A stretch of DNA of 64,000 nt from Belliella filtrata (GCF_022549775.1 NZ_JAKZGP010000001.1:248001-312000); one strand, 5' to 3'. Counted from the stretch's first letter, positions 15,112-24,696 are shown. The notes: a model not told the origin generated them from the sequence alone. Numbers and translations: made by a program.

Positions 15112-15822
15112 TCACTTTGTACCGTAATCTAATTGTTTTAAGTTTCTCATTTGTATCAAAATCCAAGCTTGCCTGCTGTAAATGTAAGCTGTTGGTTTTG
15201 CAGGAGACCATCTTCTAGGATTTGGTAAGGTAGCGGCAATGAGTGCTGCTTCTTGACGAGAAAGTTGGGCAGCGGATTTTTTGAAATAATGTTGTGATGC
15301 AGCTTCTACTCCATAGATACCTTCTCCCATTTCGATCACATTGAGATATACTTCCATGATTCTTTCCTTCCCCCAAATGAATTCAATCAATACAGTGAAA
15401 TATGCTTCAAGTCCTTTCCTGATCAAGTTTCTACCTGGCCAAAGGAAAACATTCTTTGATGTCTGCTGAGAAATAGTACTTGCACCTTTGACCCTCTTTC
15501 CTTTTTTATTGTTTTCCCAGGCCTTCTTCATAGCCTCGGTATCAAACCCACTGTGATCCATGAATTTTTGATCTTCTGCTGCATATACAGCTTGGGGCAT
15601 ATGTCTTGAAATATTAGACATGGAAACCCAGTCCTTTTTTAGTCTTACCTCTTTCTCTTTATCGACCGCTTGCTCGCCTACTCGGATTAGCATCAATGGT
15701 GTCACTGGCACTGGCACAAATTTATAAAACACAGTTAGCCCAATGGTAATGATAAAAAACCACATAAAGCACTTGGCAATAAATCGAATGATGCGCTTGA
15801 AGATTTTCATAGTACTAGACAA
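15112..15822 (-). CDS. mtgA: Monofunctional biosynthetic peptidoglycan transglycosylase
   Basis: This 236-aa protein has an N-terminal membrane anchor (CFMWFFIITIGLTVFYKFV) and a GT51 glycosyltransferase domain. It shows AVYAAEDQKFMDHSGFD with the catalytic Glu, KGASTISQQTSKNVFLWP, KERIMEVYLNVIEMGEGIYG, and AALIAATLPNPRRWSP. It lacks the transpeptidase domain of bifunctional PBPs. It polymerises lipid II into glycan strands at the outer face of the cytoplasmic membrane. The start overlaps the end of the methyltransferase gene by 8 bases, so the two are translationally coupled. Confidence 0.94.
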   Translation of the reverse strand: MSSTMKIFKRIIRFIAKCFMWFFIITIGLTVFYKFVPVPVTPLMLIRVGEQAVDKEKEVRLKKDWVSMSNISRHMPQAVYAAEDQKFMDHSGFDTEAMKKAWENNKKGKRVKGASTISQQTSKNVFLWPGRNLIRKGLEAYFTVLIEFIWGKERIMEVYLNVIEMGEGIYGVEAASQHYFKKSAAQLSRQEAALIAATLPNPRRWSPAKPTAYIYSRQAWILIQMRNLKQLDYGTK

Positions 15823-16630
15823 ATGCGGTTGCTTGAATAAAGTTATAATAAAATATGGCGTTTTCTTGATGCTTCAAGTTTTCCATTTCTTTGCTGATTG
15901 TTGTGACCATATCAGGCGAAATCAATCCCTCTTCTAGAAGAGCAGGTGCACCACTTTTCATCAATGATGTCCAGTAATCAAACACCGCTAGTCGATCACT
16001 CGGAGTACGACTATCCAAATGAAAGCCACCTGACCTTAGGGAGATATCTTTGTAACCAGATTTCTCCAAAAGGTGACCCAATTTAGCCCCTACATCTGGA
16101 TCCCCACCTATACTTCTTTGATAACTATTGTAGATATCCCAATATTTCATAACCGTCGGAGCATGAGGGTAGGTATAAAATGAGGCATTGAATACCTCTG
16201 TGATTACAACCTTTGCCCCTTCTTTTAGATATGGCTTCATGCTTTGGAGCACTTTTTCGGGCTCGGAAATATGCTCCAATACCCAGCAAATAAAAGCAGC
16301 ATCGTAATGATCATTCAGTTGAAGTTGTTGGGCATCTTGTTGGATAAATTGGACTTTGGGAAAATCATGGCCTAGTGCCTGCATGTTATGCCTAGCTTTG
16401 GCTATTTGTTTGGGCTCATACTCCACCCCTGTGATTTGCAAATGAGGAAATCTTTCCAGTAAAATCTCCGTCTGAGCACCTACACCGCTTCCGATTTCCA
16501 AAATCTTTTGATTATTTGAAAAATCTATGAAATCATAGATCGGCTTTTCTATCACTTTGGCTTGATAACGAAGGCGTTCTTGCTCATCGTCTTGATATCC
16601 ATGGATGTATTTGGGAGTAGTGCTGCTCAT
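15815..16630 (-). CDS. Class I SAM-dependent methyltransferase
   Basis: This 271-aa protein has the Rossmann motif I ILEIGSGVGAQTEIL near residue 40, an acidic motif II TGVEYEPKQI, and motif post-II VQFIQQDAQQL and AAFICWVLEHISEPEKVL. The N-terminus YIHGYQDDEQERLRYQA is a signature I associate with a group of bacterial UbiE-like methyltransferases of unknown substrate. It precedes mtgA with an 8-base overlap on the minus strand. No substrate is suggested by the sequence; the upstream gene is divergent (MaoC). Confidence 0.82.
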   Translation of the reverse strand: MSSTTPKYIHGYQDDEQERLRYQAKVIEKPIYDFIDFSNNQKILEIGSGVGAQTEILLERFPHLQITGVEYEPKQIAKARHNMQALGHDFPKVQFIQQDAQQLQLNDHYDAAFICWVLEHISEPEKVLQSMKPYLKEGAKVVITEVFNASFYTYPHAPTVMKYWDIYNSYQRSIGGDPDVGAKLGHLLEKSGYKDISLRSGGFHLDSRTPSDRLAVFDYWTSLMKSGAPALLEEGLISPDMVTTISKEMENLKHQENAIFYYNFIQATAFV

Positions 16631-16843
16631 ATTATTTTTGCTTGGTAAGTCTGTGCATTCGCAAAAATAGCTTTATTGGTTCTGAATCTCAAAAACTCTA
16701 TGTAAAGACACTTTATTGGAATCTTTACACACATATAAACTTCGTTATTTTTGAATCATTACATAAGTTTTAATGAAAGAAGTTTTATTCAAATCCATTT
16801 TAGGGGAAATTTTGTACCTTTATGCCTTTTAAAACATAGCAGA

Positions 16844-17308
16844 ATGAGTTTAGTAAAAATTGGAAGCTTCGAAGCATTTGAAAAGTTTATTGGCCAAGAC
16901 TTGGGGACTTCAGAATATCACCAAATCACACAAGAGCAGATCAACTTATTTGCCACGGCTACTTTAGATCATCAATGGATTCACACTAATCCCGAAAAAG
17001 CCAAAGCTGAAGGTGCATTTGGAGATACTATAGCCCATGGCTATCTGACTTTATCTCTTGTGCCCTATCTGTGGGGACAGATCGTCGAAGTCCATAACCT
17101 AAAGATGATGATCAATTACGGCATAGAGAGCCTTAGGTTTGCGCAGCCTGTATTGGTAAATAATGAAGTAAGGCTCAATGCCAACCTGAAGTCTGTAGTA
17201 AACTTGCGAGGTACAGTAAAGGCCGAAGTCAATGTCAAGCTTGAAATCAAAGGTCAAAAAAAACCTGCATTTTCAGGTGTATTGGTTTTCTTATATCATT
17301 TTCATTAA
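16844..17308 (+). CDS. MaoC family (R)-specific enoyl-CoA hydratase-like protein
   Basis: From the ATG at 16844 the product is 154 aa. It is a single hot-dog fold domain with the hydratase-2 motif in FATATLDHQWIHTNPEKA (catalytic D and H) and the following FGDTIAHGYLTLSL. Such enzymes hydrate trans-2-enoyl-CoA to (R)-3-hydroxyacyl-CoA. The longer open frame starting at 16751 adds 31 residues with no family resemblance, and a TACCTTTA box at 16815-16822 falls inside it, so the shorter start is preferred. The gene converges on the carotenoid desaturase gene with a 4-base overlap of stop codons. Confidence 0.87.
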   Translation: MSLVKIGSFEAFEKFIGQDLGTSEYHQITQEQINLFATATLDHQWIHTNPEKAKAEGAFGDTIAHGYLTLSLVPYLWGQIVEVHNLKMMINYGIESLRFAQPVLVNNEVRLNANLKSVVNLRGTVKAEVNVKLEIKGQKKPAFSGVLVFLYHFH

Positions 17309-18774
17309 TCCTTGAGCACCATCTCTGACATGATTTTGGCAGAGAGCAAGCAAAGTGGAATGCCTCCTCCAGGATGTACGCTTCCTCCACAGAAATATAA
17401 GTTTTTGATGTTTGAAGAAAAGTTAGCATGTCTAAGAAATGCAGCATACTTATTATTCGAGCTATTTCCATATAAGGAACCTTGAGCTGATGATGTCTTG
17501 AGCTCTATTGTTCTTGGATCTAAAACTTCTTCTACCTCAATCAAAGGCTCGATATCAGTGTTCAATACCCGATTGATTTTATGGATGATGTTTTGCCTAG
17601 CTTCTTGGATCAAAACATCCCAGTGCTGACCTTGGTTATTGGGTACATTGATCATGGTGAACCAGTTCATCCCCCCTTCTGGGGCATCATCTTGTTTGTT
17701 AACTGAGGTGATGTTGATATAAACCGTAGGATCTTTGTAAATGGTTTTTTGATTGAAAATATGTTCAAACTCCTTCTGGTAAGCATCACTGAATAAGATA
17801 TTGTGAAGCTCTAATTCAGGGAAATGTTTCTTTATTCCCCAATAGAAAATCAAAGCTGAGCTTGATTTGGGCTGATTGAGTAATTTTGTAGGCTGGTATT
17901 GGTTTTTGAGGATTGTTTTATAGGCATTTACCATGTCCATATTGTTGATAATGATGTCAGCATGGTGCTCTTTTTTATTGATGGCGACGCCGTAAGCCTT
18001 TTTTTCTTTGACTAGAATTTCAGTGATTTTTTGCCCGAAACTATACTTTACTCCTATTCCTATTGATAATTTATACAAGCTTTGGGTGATGTCGTGCATT
18101 CCTTTTTCTGGGAAAAATGCCCCAATGTTGAATTCCAAGTGGGGAATGATGTTCAATGTGGCAGGTGTCTGATAAGGGTCAGAGCCATTATAGGTAGCGT
18201 AGCGATTGAATAGTTGTACGGTTTTTTCTTTTTCGAATAATCTTTCGTTCGCAGCATTCATGGTGTCAAAAATCCCTAGCTTTCCCATTTTGAAATAGGT
18301 TCTGAGCGCATGCGGATTCATCCAAGTGTTCCACTTGTGTAGTGATCTATGCATAAAAAGTGGTGAGAGGTGCTCATAGATGTAGGCTGCGCTTTGTAGT
18401 GCTTTACGGATATTGGCCACAGGCTCACCGATTTTGGTATACATTTCTTCCGAAAACTTCTCAATGTCCCCAAAAGCGCTAACTCGTTGACCATTTTCCC
18501 AAAAATACTGGCAGGTGATAGCTAGTTTCTTATATTTGAAATGATCACTAGCATCCTGACCAGCTATTGCAAAGAGCTCTTCAACTTGCTCTGGTAAGGT
18601 AAATAGGGACGGTCCAGCATCAAAACGGTAGGCTCCAAGCCTGATTTCAGACAGTTTACCCCCCGGATAGGAATTCGCTTCAAATACTTCTACCTCATAC
18701 CCCGCGACTGCCATTCTTATCGATGCTGCTATTCCAGCGATACCTGAACCTATTACGATTACTTTTTTTTTCAT
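17305..18774 (-). CDS. crtD: CrtD-type carotenoid 3,4-desaturase (CrtI superfamily)
   Basis: This 489-aa FAD-dependent desaturase has the N-terminal dinucleotide fold KVIVIGSGIAGIAASIRMA, the PGGKLSEIRLGAYRFDAGPS motif, and the C-terminal FAD contact NLYFCGGSVHPGGGIPLCLLSAK. It differs clearly from the second CrtI-like protein at 50243, which lies beside phytoene synthase and is the better phytoene desaturase. By elimination, and because CruF, CrtZ and CrtW are also present, this one probably introduces the 3',4' double bond of flexixanthin- or saproxanthin-type pigments. It lies alone on the minus strand about 29 kb from the main cluster. The CrtD assignment is inference; another desaturase step is possible. 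Confidence 0.75.
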   Translation of the reverse strand: MKKKVIVIGSGIAGIAASIRMAVAGYEVEVFEANSYPGGKLSEIRLGAYRFDAGPSLFTLPEQVEELFAIAGQDASDHFKYKKLAITCQYFWENGQRVSAFGDIEKFSEEMYTKIGEPVANIRKALQSAAYIYEHLSPLFMHRSLHKWNTWMNPHALRTYFKMGKLGIFDTMNAANERLFEKEKTVQLFNRYATYNGSDPYQTPATLNIIPHLEFNIGAFFPEKGMHDITQSLYKLSIGIGVKYSFGQKITEILVKEKKAYGVAINKKEHHADIIINNMDMVNAYKTILKNQYQPTKLLNQPKSSSALIFYWGIKKHFPELELHNILFSDAYQKEFEHIFNQKTIYKDPTVYINITSVNKQDDAPEGGMNWFTMINVPNNQGQHWDVLIQEARQNIIHKINRVLNTDIEPLIEVEEVLDPRTIELKTSSAQGSLYGNSSNNKYAAFLRHANFSSNIKNLYFCGGSVHPGGGIPLCLLSAKIMSEMVLKD

Positions 18775-18971
18775 GCGCTTCTTTAACTAATCAGTTTCAA
18801 GATAGTTTTGTTTACTTGAAAATGTTTAAATCTCATTGCAAAAAAATTCTAGTACCCAGAAAGAATTCAGTAACCAAAAAAATCGGGCATAGACAATTTT
18901 TTTCAGCTATGGATAGGTGGTATATAGTGTTTCAAGTATTTCATATAGACCGAGGTAGCGATTAAGACCGG

Positions 18972-20363
18972 TTAAAACCCCCTTACTTTTACATTCATTT
19001 TGCCAGTAGATCTCAAATATATCCTGATGTCTTCTTCTGTGCAGTAAATACCCTCCACATCTAGTTGGGGATTGATAAGGGAAAAGTCAGCGAATTCAGT
19101 TCGCAGTTGGCTTTGAAGCCTTAGCTCCCTACGTGCTTCATTGAGGTAATCACCGATTGGGTAGCTTGCCATTTTTTTTATTTGATTCAGAACCTGACCC
19201 TGCTTCATCCATGTGGCACTTCTAGCAAGGATATTTTTTGTCTGGATATCAAACGCTATTTCGTCAAAACGGATCGACTCAGTTTCACTATCAAATGTGG
19301 GTTTGCCCACAAGGTACATTTCTCCATTGATTTCTTTACGATTTCTACGAACAGCTATGAAATCCATGTGGAGTAAAATTCGATCCCCATAACTTTGAGA
19401 AGAGATATTTGAAACTTCGAGTACGGTATTTTTATCCGTCCTGAATCTTTGACCTTCAAAATTTTCGATAAGATACTGATCTAGCTCATCATAACTGATG
19501 GCTAATGGGACCATGATGTCTATTTTATTTTCCTTATTTTCATTAGGTTGAAGGTTTGGAAGTGGCTTTTTTGTGATCACTGGAGCGCTTCCAACTTGAG
19601 AAAATACCTCACCTTCTATGCCTAGATAAAGCTTTAGTTTTTGATCTGAAGTGATTTCTTCAGTCACTTTTAGCTTGGTAGGTTGGGTATAAATAAAGGC
19701 CGAAACACCATCTTGCTGAAGCTCGATTGGTTTCGAGAAAGTTTCCCATGCATCAGTGGCTAGCGCTTTGAAATCAAACCTACTGATGCTGTTCAAATCC
19801 AGTTGATTATCCAACATTTTCTGTAGGTGTTTTCTGATGATTGGGTCTAGGTCTACTTCAAAGCCAAGCAGATTGTACTTCATTGACCTTCCATAGCCTT
19901 CGATGTTTATGTTTTGTAAGGAAAAATCCCAGTCCGAACCGATTTTTGGAATAAAACTTATCTCTGGAATAAGGTTTTCATTGAATGGGATAGCTGTATT
20001 CAGGTTTTGTCCAAAAATCCGCTTTTCAAATTTTAAATTCCCTATCATGTTCATCGGAAGTGCTAAAGACACTTTATTAGAGCCTTTTGCCTGTAGTCTG
20101 GCTGTACCTGTTTTGTTCACATCAATATCAGCCATAAAGCCTCCGCCTAAATCCATCCCTCTATCAGCAAATAGTGAAGTCGAAAGTGCTTCGTTGATTG
20201 ATTTTTCAATTTGCGATAGCGGTATTTCTATAGGAATATTGATTTCGGAAGTTGCTTTTGGTAGCACTACTGGCTCCCCAACATATTTTGGCTTACTTGG
20301 ATTGATGCTTTTACATCCCGAAAAAATGATCAACAGTATAAAGATCTTTAGCGTATTTTTCAT
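18972..20363 (-). CDS. DUF4403 family lipoprotein
   Basis: From the ATG at 20363 the protein has 463 aa and a lipoprotein signal (MKNTLKIFILLIIFSGCKS). The mature part matches the DUF4403 family: EINIPIEIPLSQIEKSINEALS near the N-terminus, LALPMNM, and the later INPQLDVEGIYCTEEDIRIYLRSTGKMNV. These proteins look like tandem lipid-binding, BPI/TULIP-type beta-rich domains, but their function is unknown to me. The upstream codons from 20408 would place 15 residues before a good lipoprotein signal and are rejected. It stands alone between crtD and ytxJ. Confidence 0.82.
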   Translation of the reverse strand: MKNTLKIFILLIIFSGCKSINPSKPKYVGEPVVLPKATSEINIPIEIPLSQIEKSINEALSTSLFADRGMDLGGGFMADIDVNKTGTARLQAKGSNKVSLALPMNMIGNLKFEKRIFGQNLNTAIPFNENLIPEISFIPKIGSDWDFSLQNINIEGYGRSMKYNLLGFEVDLDPIIRKHLQKMLDNQLDLNSISRFDFKALATDAWETFSKPIELQQDGVSAFIYTQPTKLKVTEEITSDQKLKLYLGIEGEVFSQVGSAPVITKKPLPNLQPNENKENKIDIMVPLAISYDELDQYLIENFEGQRFRTDKNTVLEVSNISSQSYGDRILLHMDFIAVRRNRKEINGEMYLVGKPTFDSETESIRFDEIAFDIQTKNILARSATWMKQGQVLNQIKKMASYPIGDYLNEARRELRLQSQLRTEFADFSLINPQLDVEGIYCTEEDIRIYLRSTGKMNVKVRGF

Positions 20364-20482
20364 AAATGAAGACTTGATTTCTTGCATGAGCATTTGGAAT
20401 TCAAACATACAAAGGAACTATTTTAACGGAGAATTCCTTGAAATTGATGTAGTAAATAGCATTCTAATTGTTAATAAACCTT

Positions 20483-20818
20483 ATGAACTGGAAAGTATTG
20501 AACAACCCCGCCCAAATAGAGGAGATCATTTCAGAAAGTGAAAGCACTCCTGTGATGATTTTTAAGCATTCAACAAGGTGCTCAATAAGTAGCATGGCTT
20601 TGGATAGGTTCAAGAGAAACTGGAAAGATGAAGATGCTAAAAAAGTAACGCCTTATTACCTGGATTTGATTGCCAATCGCGATATTTCAAATGCAATAGC
20701 TTCACAATTTGCAATTCAGCATGAGAGTCCGCAGGTGATTTTGATAAAAAGCGGTAAAGCATTTTTTGATCAAAGTCACATGGGAATCAGCTACTCAGCA
20801 ATTATGGAAAAGGTTTAA
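20483..20818 (+). CDS. ytxJ: Bacillithiol-system redox protein YtxJ-like
   Basis: From the ATG at 20483 this is a 111-aa thioredoxin-fold protein. It has FKHSTRCSISSMALDRF, with a single active-site cysteine in the TRCSIS motif typical of monothiol bacilliredoxin-like YtxJ, and the cis-proline segment HESPQVILIKSGK. YtxJ (DUF2847) is thought to remove bacillithiol from mixed disulphides. Its presence suggests bacillithiol as the low-molecular-weight thiol in this organism, as in many Bacteroidota. The open frame begins five codons earlier; MNWKVLNN is the usual N-terminus, so the inner ATG is used. Confidence 0.88.
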   Translation: MNWKVLNNPAQIEEIISESESTPVMIFKHSTRCSISSMALDRFKRNWKDEDAKKVTPYYLDLIANRDISNAIASQFAIQHESPQVILIKSGKAFFDQSHMGISYSAIMEKV

Positions 20819-20866
20819 GGTTTTTTGTTTTAAGATGAGACTTGTATTATCTCTATATACATCCGA

Positions 20867-22213
20867 TTATTCTGGTGTCAAAACAGCTCCAATTCCATGA
20901 ATCACACCTGTGATTGATAAGACATTGCTGTATTCTGGGGAGAAAGGTGCATTGTTGACTTCTTGAGAAGTTAAGTTAATCGTAAGCGTCTGACCAGCAA
21001 TTAAAGTAGGCAATGTTCCATCTTCTCGAAAATCCTGGCTAAACGTACGGTTTGGCACAAGGTGGTATTGGAGCAAAGCTAGAAGCTCGTCAGAGGGTAT
21101 TTGTGTTATGTTGCTTAAACCGCGTTCATCAAAATAAGCTTCAAAAGCCTCATCGCTTGGGGCAAATAAGGTCAAATTCTCTTCAAATCCACGGCTAAGT
21201 AGGTTAGTTAATCCAGCAACTTCTATAGCCTCCAGCAAAATATTGAAAGCGAATGCCTCATTTTGATTGTCTGAGGAGAGTCTTTCTATCATGTTTAAAG
21301 TTGGCGTATTGATGATATAATCTACTGTGTGAACGATTCCGTTATCAGCTTGTTGGTTAGAACCCGTTACTCTTGCAGCACCATTGATCCAAATCGAACC
21401 GTCAGGAGCGATGCTTGTGTATATAGGTGTTTCATTGAGGTTGGTAAGTGATCCTGATTCTATTACGTTGGCAGGGATGATTCCGTCGATGATGTGATTG
21501 TTTATAAAAATTTCCAATTCCTCCGAAGCTATGAATTCCTCTAAAGTAAATTCTAATTCATTCAAATATCTCGTAAAGGCGGCATTATTAGGCACAAATG
21601 CGGTAAACGGTCCCCCAAGTTGAAGTAATTCTGTAAGTTCAGCCGCATCAACTATAGCTAAGAATGTGGTAAAATTATTCCGCTGTGCAACATTTATAAT
21701 GTTGTTGGAAGGCGGAAGTAGGGCTTGACTTATGCCATGAATTACACCATTGCGCGCTTCGATATCTGATCTAGTGACAGGTATGGAATCGTTTAAGACA
21801 AGGCCATCATTGTTTTTTCGAATATTGATAGGAGCATTCTCAAGAAAAGTTTCTAGTTCACCATCCTCTAGGATCGTACTCAAATTCCGTCCAGGACTCA
21901 CATGGTATGAAAGCAAGGCAAAAAGATTTTCTAGAGGTATTGTCTCAAGACTATTGTAACCCAATATCCTCAATGAAGCTGCAAAAGCGGCATCATCTGG
22001 AGCAAATATGGTATATGGCCCCAAATCTGTCAAGTCTTCTCTTAGTCCTACCCTGTCAATCGCCTGTACAAAAGTAGTGTAGCCTTCGCGCTCAAGAGTT
22101 TCTATGAGAAAAAGCTCTTCCTCAGCAGGAAGGTCGTAGATGTTGCATGAAGATAATACCCCAGTATAAAAGACTGTAGAAAGAATAAATATAGTGAAGC
22201 TTCTATTCATCAT
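20867..22213 (-). CDS. Fasciclin lipoprotein with three FAS1 domains
   Basis: This 448-aa protein has a lipoprotein signal (FYTGVLSSCNIYD) and three FAS1 domains, at about 38-168, 175-305 and 315-447. Each shows the H1 box (GPYTIFAPDDAAFAA, GPFTAFVPNNAAFTR, ENLTLFAPSDEAFEA) and an H2-like end (NGVIHGISQALLPP, NGIVHTVDYIINTP, TGVIHGIGAVLTPE). FAS1 domains are adhesion modules at the cell surface. The gene lies upstream on the opposite end from a second fasciclin gene (22424-23395) in the same orientation, so this pair probably arose by duplication. The domains have diverged considerably from one another. Confidence 0.92.
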   Translation of the reverse strand: MMNRSFTIFILSTVFYTGVLSSCNIYDLPAEEELFLIETLEREGYTTFVQAIDRVGLREDLTDLGPYTIFAPDDAAFAASLRILGYNSLETIPLENLFALLSYHVSPGRNLSTILEDGELETFLENAPINIRKNNDGLVLNDSIPVTRSDIEARNGVIHGISQALLPPSNNIINVAQRNNFTTFLAIVDAAELTELLQLGGPFTAFVPNNAAFTRYLNELEFTLEEFIASEELEIFINNHIIDGIIPANVIESGSLTNLNETPIYTSIAPDGSIWINGAARVTGSNQQADNGIVHTVDYIINTPTLNMIERLSSDNQNEAFAFNILLEAIEVAGLTNLLSRGFEENLTLFAPSDEAFEAYFDERGLSNITQIPSDELLALLQYHLVPNRTFSQDFREDGTLPTLIAGQTLTINLTSQEVNNAPFSPEYSNVLSITGVIHGIGAVLTPE

Positions 22214-22368
22214 ATGGAAAAGATACCATGAAGGACTTGATAATTTTTGGCTTGCAAGATAACAAGATACAATGTATGAGCATAGGATTGGGAGGAAATG
22301 ATTGTATTTAAATCAAACCAAAAATCCATTATGCTTCTTAGGAGCGATGAAATTATTATTCATAGAAT

Positions 22369-22400
22369 AAAAAAAGGCTGCCAAATGGCAACCTCTTTTT
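22369..22400. terminator. Intrinsic terminator after the two-domain fasciclin gene
   Basis: On the minus strand GGTTGCC-ATTT-GGCAGCC forms a 7-bp stem followed by seven T residues (plus-strand A-tract 22369-22375). It lies about 30 bases past the stop codon at 22424. On the plus strand the hairpin is followed by TCTTTTT, so it may act both ways. Confidence 0.85.
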
Positions 22401-22423
22401 GATATCTAAAAACTTAGAGAATA

Positions 22424-23395
22424 TTAATCTTCCATTGGTGGAAGTAATACAGCATCAATTACGTGGATCACGCCATTGGTTGCATGTACATTCAATAAAC
22501 TTGTTACTAAACCAGCGGTATTAATTTGTAAATTGGCTAAATCAACTGTTAATTCTTCACCAGTTAAAAGCGTAGGCAAAGTCGCATCTTGTCTTAAATC
22601 TTGAGAGAATGCTCTAGCATCTACTACGTGGTAAAGCAATACATCAGTTAGAAGTCCTACTTCAATTTCATCAACACTGCTTACACCCAAAGCTTCGAAT
22701 AAAGTTTCAAATGCTTCATCGGTTGGTGCAAATACAGTGTAGTTATCTTCAAAGTCTCCGTCCAAAGCACCTACAAGATCAGCTCTAACAAGTGCCGCCA
22801 CTAAGTGAGTGAATTCTGGAGTGTCAGCTTCCGCCATTGATACAGCTATTTCTGCAATGCTTTGAGTAGGAGGAGTAATTACATAATCCAATTGGTGAAT
22901 CACACCGTTAGAAGCTGCAATATCTGTAGCCGTTATTCTAGCTTCACCATTGATCCATAGGTTTCCTTCTATATCTTCGCTTATAAAGAATGGAAGTTCT
23001 GCTGCTGAAGTCACACTTCCTGTAGAAACATCAGATGCCATTACTCTTCCACTTGTTACGTGATAGGTAAGGATTGTTCCAAGTTCTGGATTGCTCAACA
23101 GTTCTTCGGCAGACATATCATTGTCTGCAAGGAATGAAGCAAAAGCATCATTGTTTGGAGCAAATACTGTGAATGGTCCTTCGCCAGATAGTGTAGCAAC
23201 AAGACCTGCTTCATCTACTGCAGCTACCAAAGTGGAAAATTGCGCATTGCTAGAAGCTACTTCAACAATGTTTTCTTCAGTCTCGACGATTGGCCCATTA
23301 TCATCATCGTCATTACAAGATGCTAATCCGAATCCAAAAGCCAATGCAAGAGCAGATGCTTTGAAACTTAAATTTGTTTTCATGTACTTTTTCAT
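22424..23395 (-). CDS. Fasciclin lipoprotein with two FAS1 domains
   Basis: From the ATG at 23395 the protein is 323 aa with the lipoprotein signal ALALAFGFGLASCNDDDD (lipobox cysteine followed by acidic residues). The first FAS1 domain (about 40-175) has GPFTVFAPNNDAFASFL and NGVIHQLDYVITPP; the second (about 180-320) has DNYTVFAPTDEAFETLF and NGVIHVIDAVLLPP. The run of Asp after the lipid cysteine resembles the lipoprotein export signal of Bacteroidota that sends lipoproteins to the cell surface. It is likely a surface adhesion protein. The upstream in-frame ATG (23428) would disrupt the signal peptide. Confidence 0.92.
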   Translation of the reverse strand: MKKYMKTNLSFKASALALAFGFGLASCNDDDDNGPIVETEENIVEVASSNAQFSTLVAAVDEAGLVATLSGEGPFTVFAPNNDAFASFLADNDMSAEELLSNPELGTILTYHVTSGRVMASDVSTGSVTSAAELPFFISEDIEGNLWINGEARITATDIAASNGVIHQLDYVITPPTQSIAEIAVSMAEADTPEFTHLVAALVRADLVGALDGDFEDNYTVFAPTDEAFETLFEALGVSSVDEIEVGLLTDVLLYHVVDARAFSQDLRQDATLPTLLTGEELTVDLANLQINTAGLVTSLLNVHATNGVIHVIDAVLLPPMED

Positions 23396-23688
23396 TTTTA
23401 ATGTTGGTTTAGTGTAATAAAAGTTCACTGTTTCAAACCCTGTGTTTTAAATTATTGTTATTTATTGGATCACCAACAACCAGAAAATGTAATTCAAAGG
23501 TGTGTTTTAGTATATGTATGTCCTAAAAATGTGGTTAAATATTATTGAATAGACACCAAAACATTAAATAACATGATTGAAAAAGTACAAGAAATATTTA
23601 AATATTTATGTTTGTTTTTTATTTCTCTTTTAAGATTTAGCATTTTCCAAGCTTTGCAGTAGTTTTGGACTGTAAAGTATTTGACAAA

Positions 23689-24696
23689 ATGAACTTAAGT
23701 TTTAAAATCTTACCATTTGTTTTTTTCTGCATTATCCTGATTGAGGGCTGTAGGCCTAAGGATGAATCATGTCAACTTGATGATGCAATCTTGGAGGCTG
23801 GTGATGATGTAAATATTGAAAGGCTTGAGGGTTTGTTTTATGAGGCATCTTCAGAATCTGAAATTTTGTACCTACTTGAAGAGTACTCGGTTTTTGCAGC
23901 TAAATTTCTTCAGCAAGAGGCCTATGAGTCAAAGGAAGTTTTGGCTAAGGATCTTTGGGTGACTAATCAGGATACACTCATGCAAGAGTTGTATTCCGAA
24001 GTGAAGAAAGAATTTCAAAGCTTGGAAGATCTCGAAAGGGAATTAAATCAAGCTTTTGCATACATAAAGTATCATTTTCCTGACTTCAAAGCACCTAAAG
24101 TTTACACTTTCCTTACTGGATTCAATGTTGATTTGTATGTCTCTGAAGAGATGATTGTGATAGGTCTAGATTATTATTTGCCTAAAACTCACAAATTTCA
24201 ACCTCCAGAGCTACCGCAATACATAACTGATCGATATGAAAGTGAATACATTGTTCCTATGATTGCCACTGCGATATCTAGTAGATACAATGCAGTAGAT
24301 TTGTCACAAAGCACACTTGTTGCTGATATGATTTTTTACGGAAAAGCTTATCACTTTGTCAAATCGGTGATGCCTTGTATTGCTGATGAGTTTATCATTG
24401 GCTATTCCTCAGAAGAGATTGCAGCTTGCTATGCCAATGAAGAATTTATTTGGACACATTTTGTAGAAAATGATCTTTTGTACACGACCAATCCATTTGA
24501 GATTAGGAAGTATACAGGCGAAGCACCAGCTACAGATGAAATCAGTCCAGATGCACCAGGTCGCGTAGGCAGGTGGTTAGGGTGGAATATTGTGGATGAT
24601 TTCCGCTTCAACAATGGAATGAGTCTTGATGAACTTATGCAAGAAAAAGATGCAGATCGAATATTTAGGCAATCTGGATACAAGCCCCGTCGCTAG
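23689..24696 (+). CDS. gldB: Gliding motility lipoprotein GldB family
   Basis: From the ATG at 23689 the protein is 335 aa with signal MNLSFKILPFVFFCIILIEGC, a lipobox cysteine. Family features include FPDFKAPKVYTFLTGFN, IGLDYYLPKTHKF, the stretch LVADMIFYGKAYHFVKSVMP, and the C-terminal GRWLGWNIVDDFRF. GldB is needed for gliding and type IX secretion-linked motility in Flavobacterium johnsoniae. GldC, often adjacent, is not here. The gene ends inside the end of the convergent glycosyltransferase gene, overlapping by 32 bases. The frame opens with a TTG eight codons earlier, but the ATG starts a proper lipoprotein signal. Confidence 0.88.
   Translation: MNLSFKILPFVFFCIILIEGCRPKDESCQLDDAILEAGDDVNIERLEGLFYEASSESEILYLLEEYSVFAAKFLQQEAYESKEVLAKDLWVTNQDTLMQELYSEVKKEFQSLEDLERELNQAFAYIKYHFPDFKAPKVYTFLTGFNVDLYVSEEMIVIGLDYYLPKTHKFQPPELPQYITDRYESEYIVPMIATAISSRYNAVDLSQSTLVADMIFYGKAYHFVKSVMPCIADEFIIGYSSEEIAACYANEEFIWTHFVENDLLYTTNPFEIRKYTGEAPATDEISPDAPGRVGRWLGWNIVDDFRFNNGMSLDELMQEKDADRIFRQSGYKPRR

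Noticed and set aside
19903-20541. 212-codon plus-strand frame spanning the start of the DUF4403 gene
   Set aside because: It overlaps both the DUF4403 gene and the start of ytxJ, and its translation has no signal peptide or known motif.
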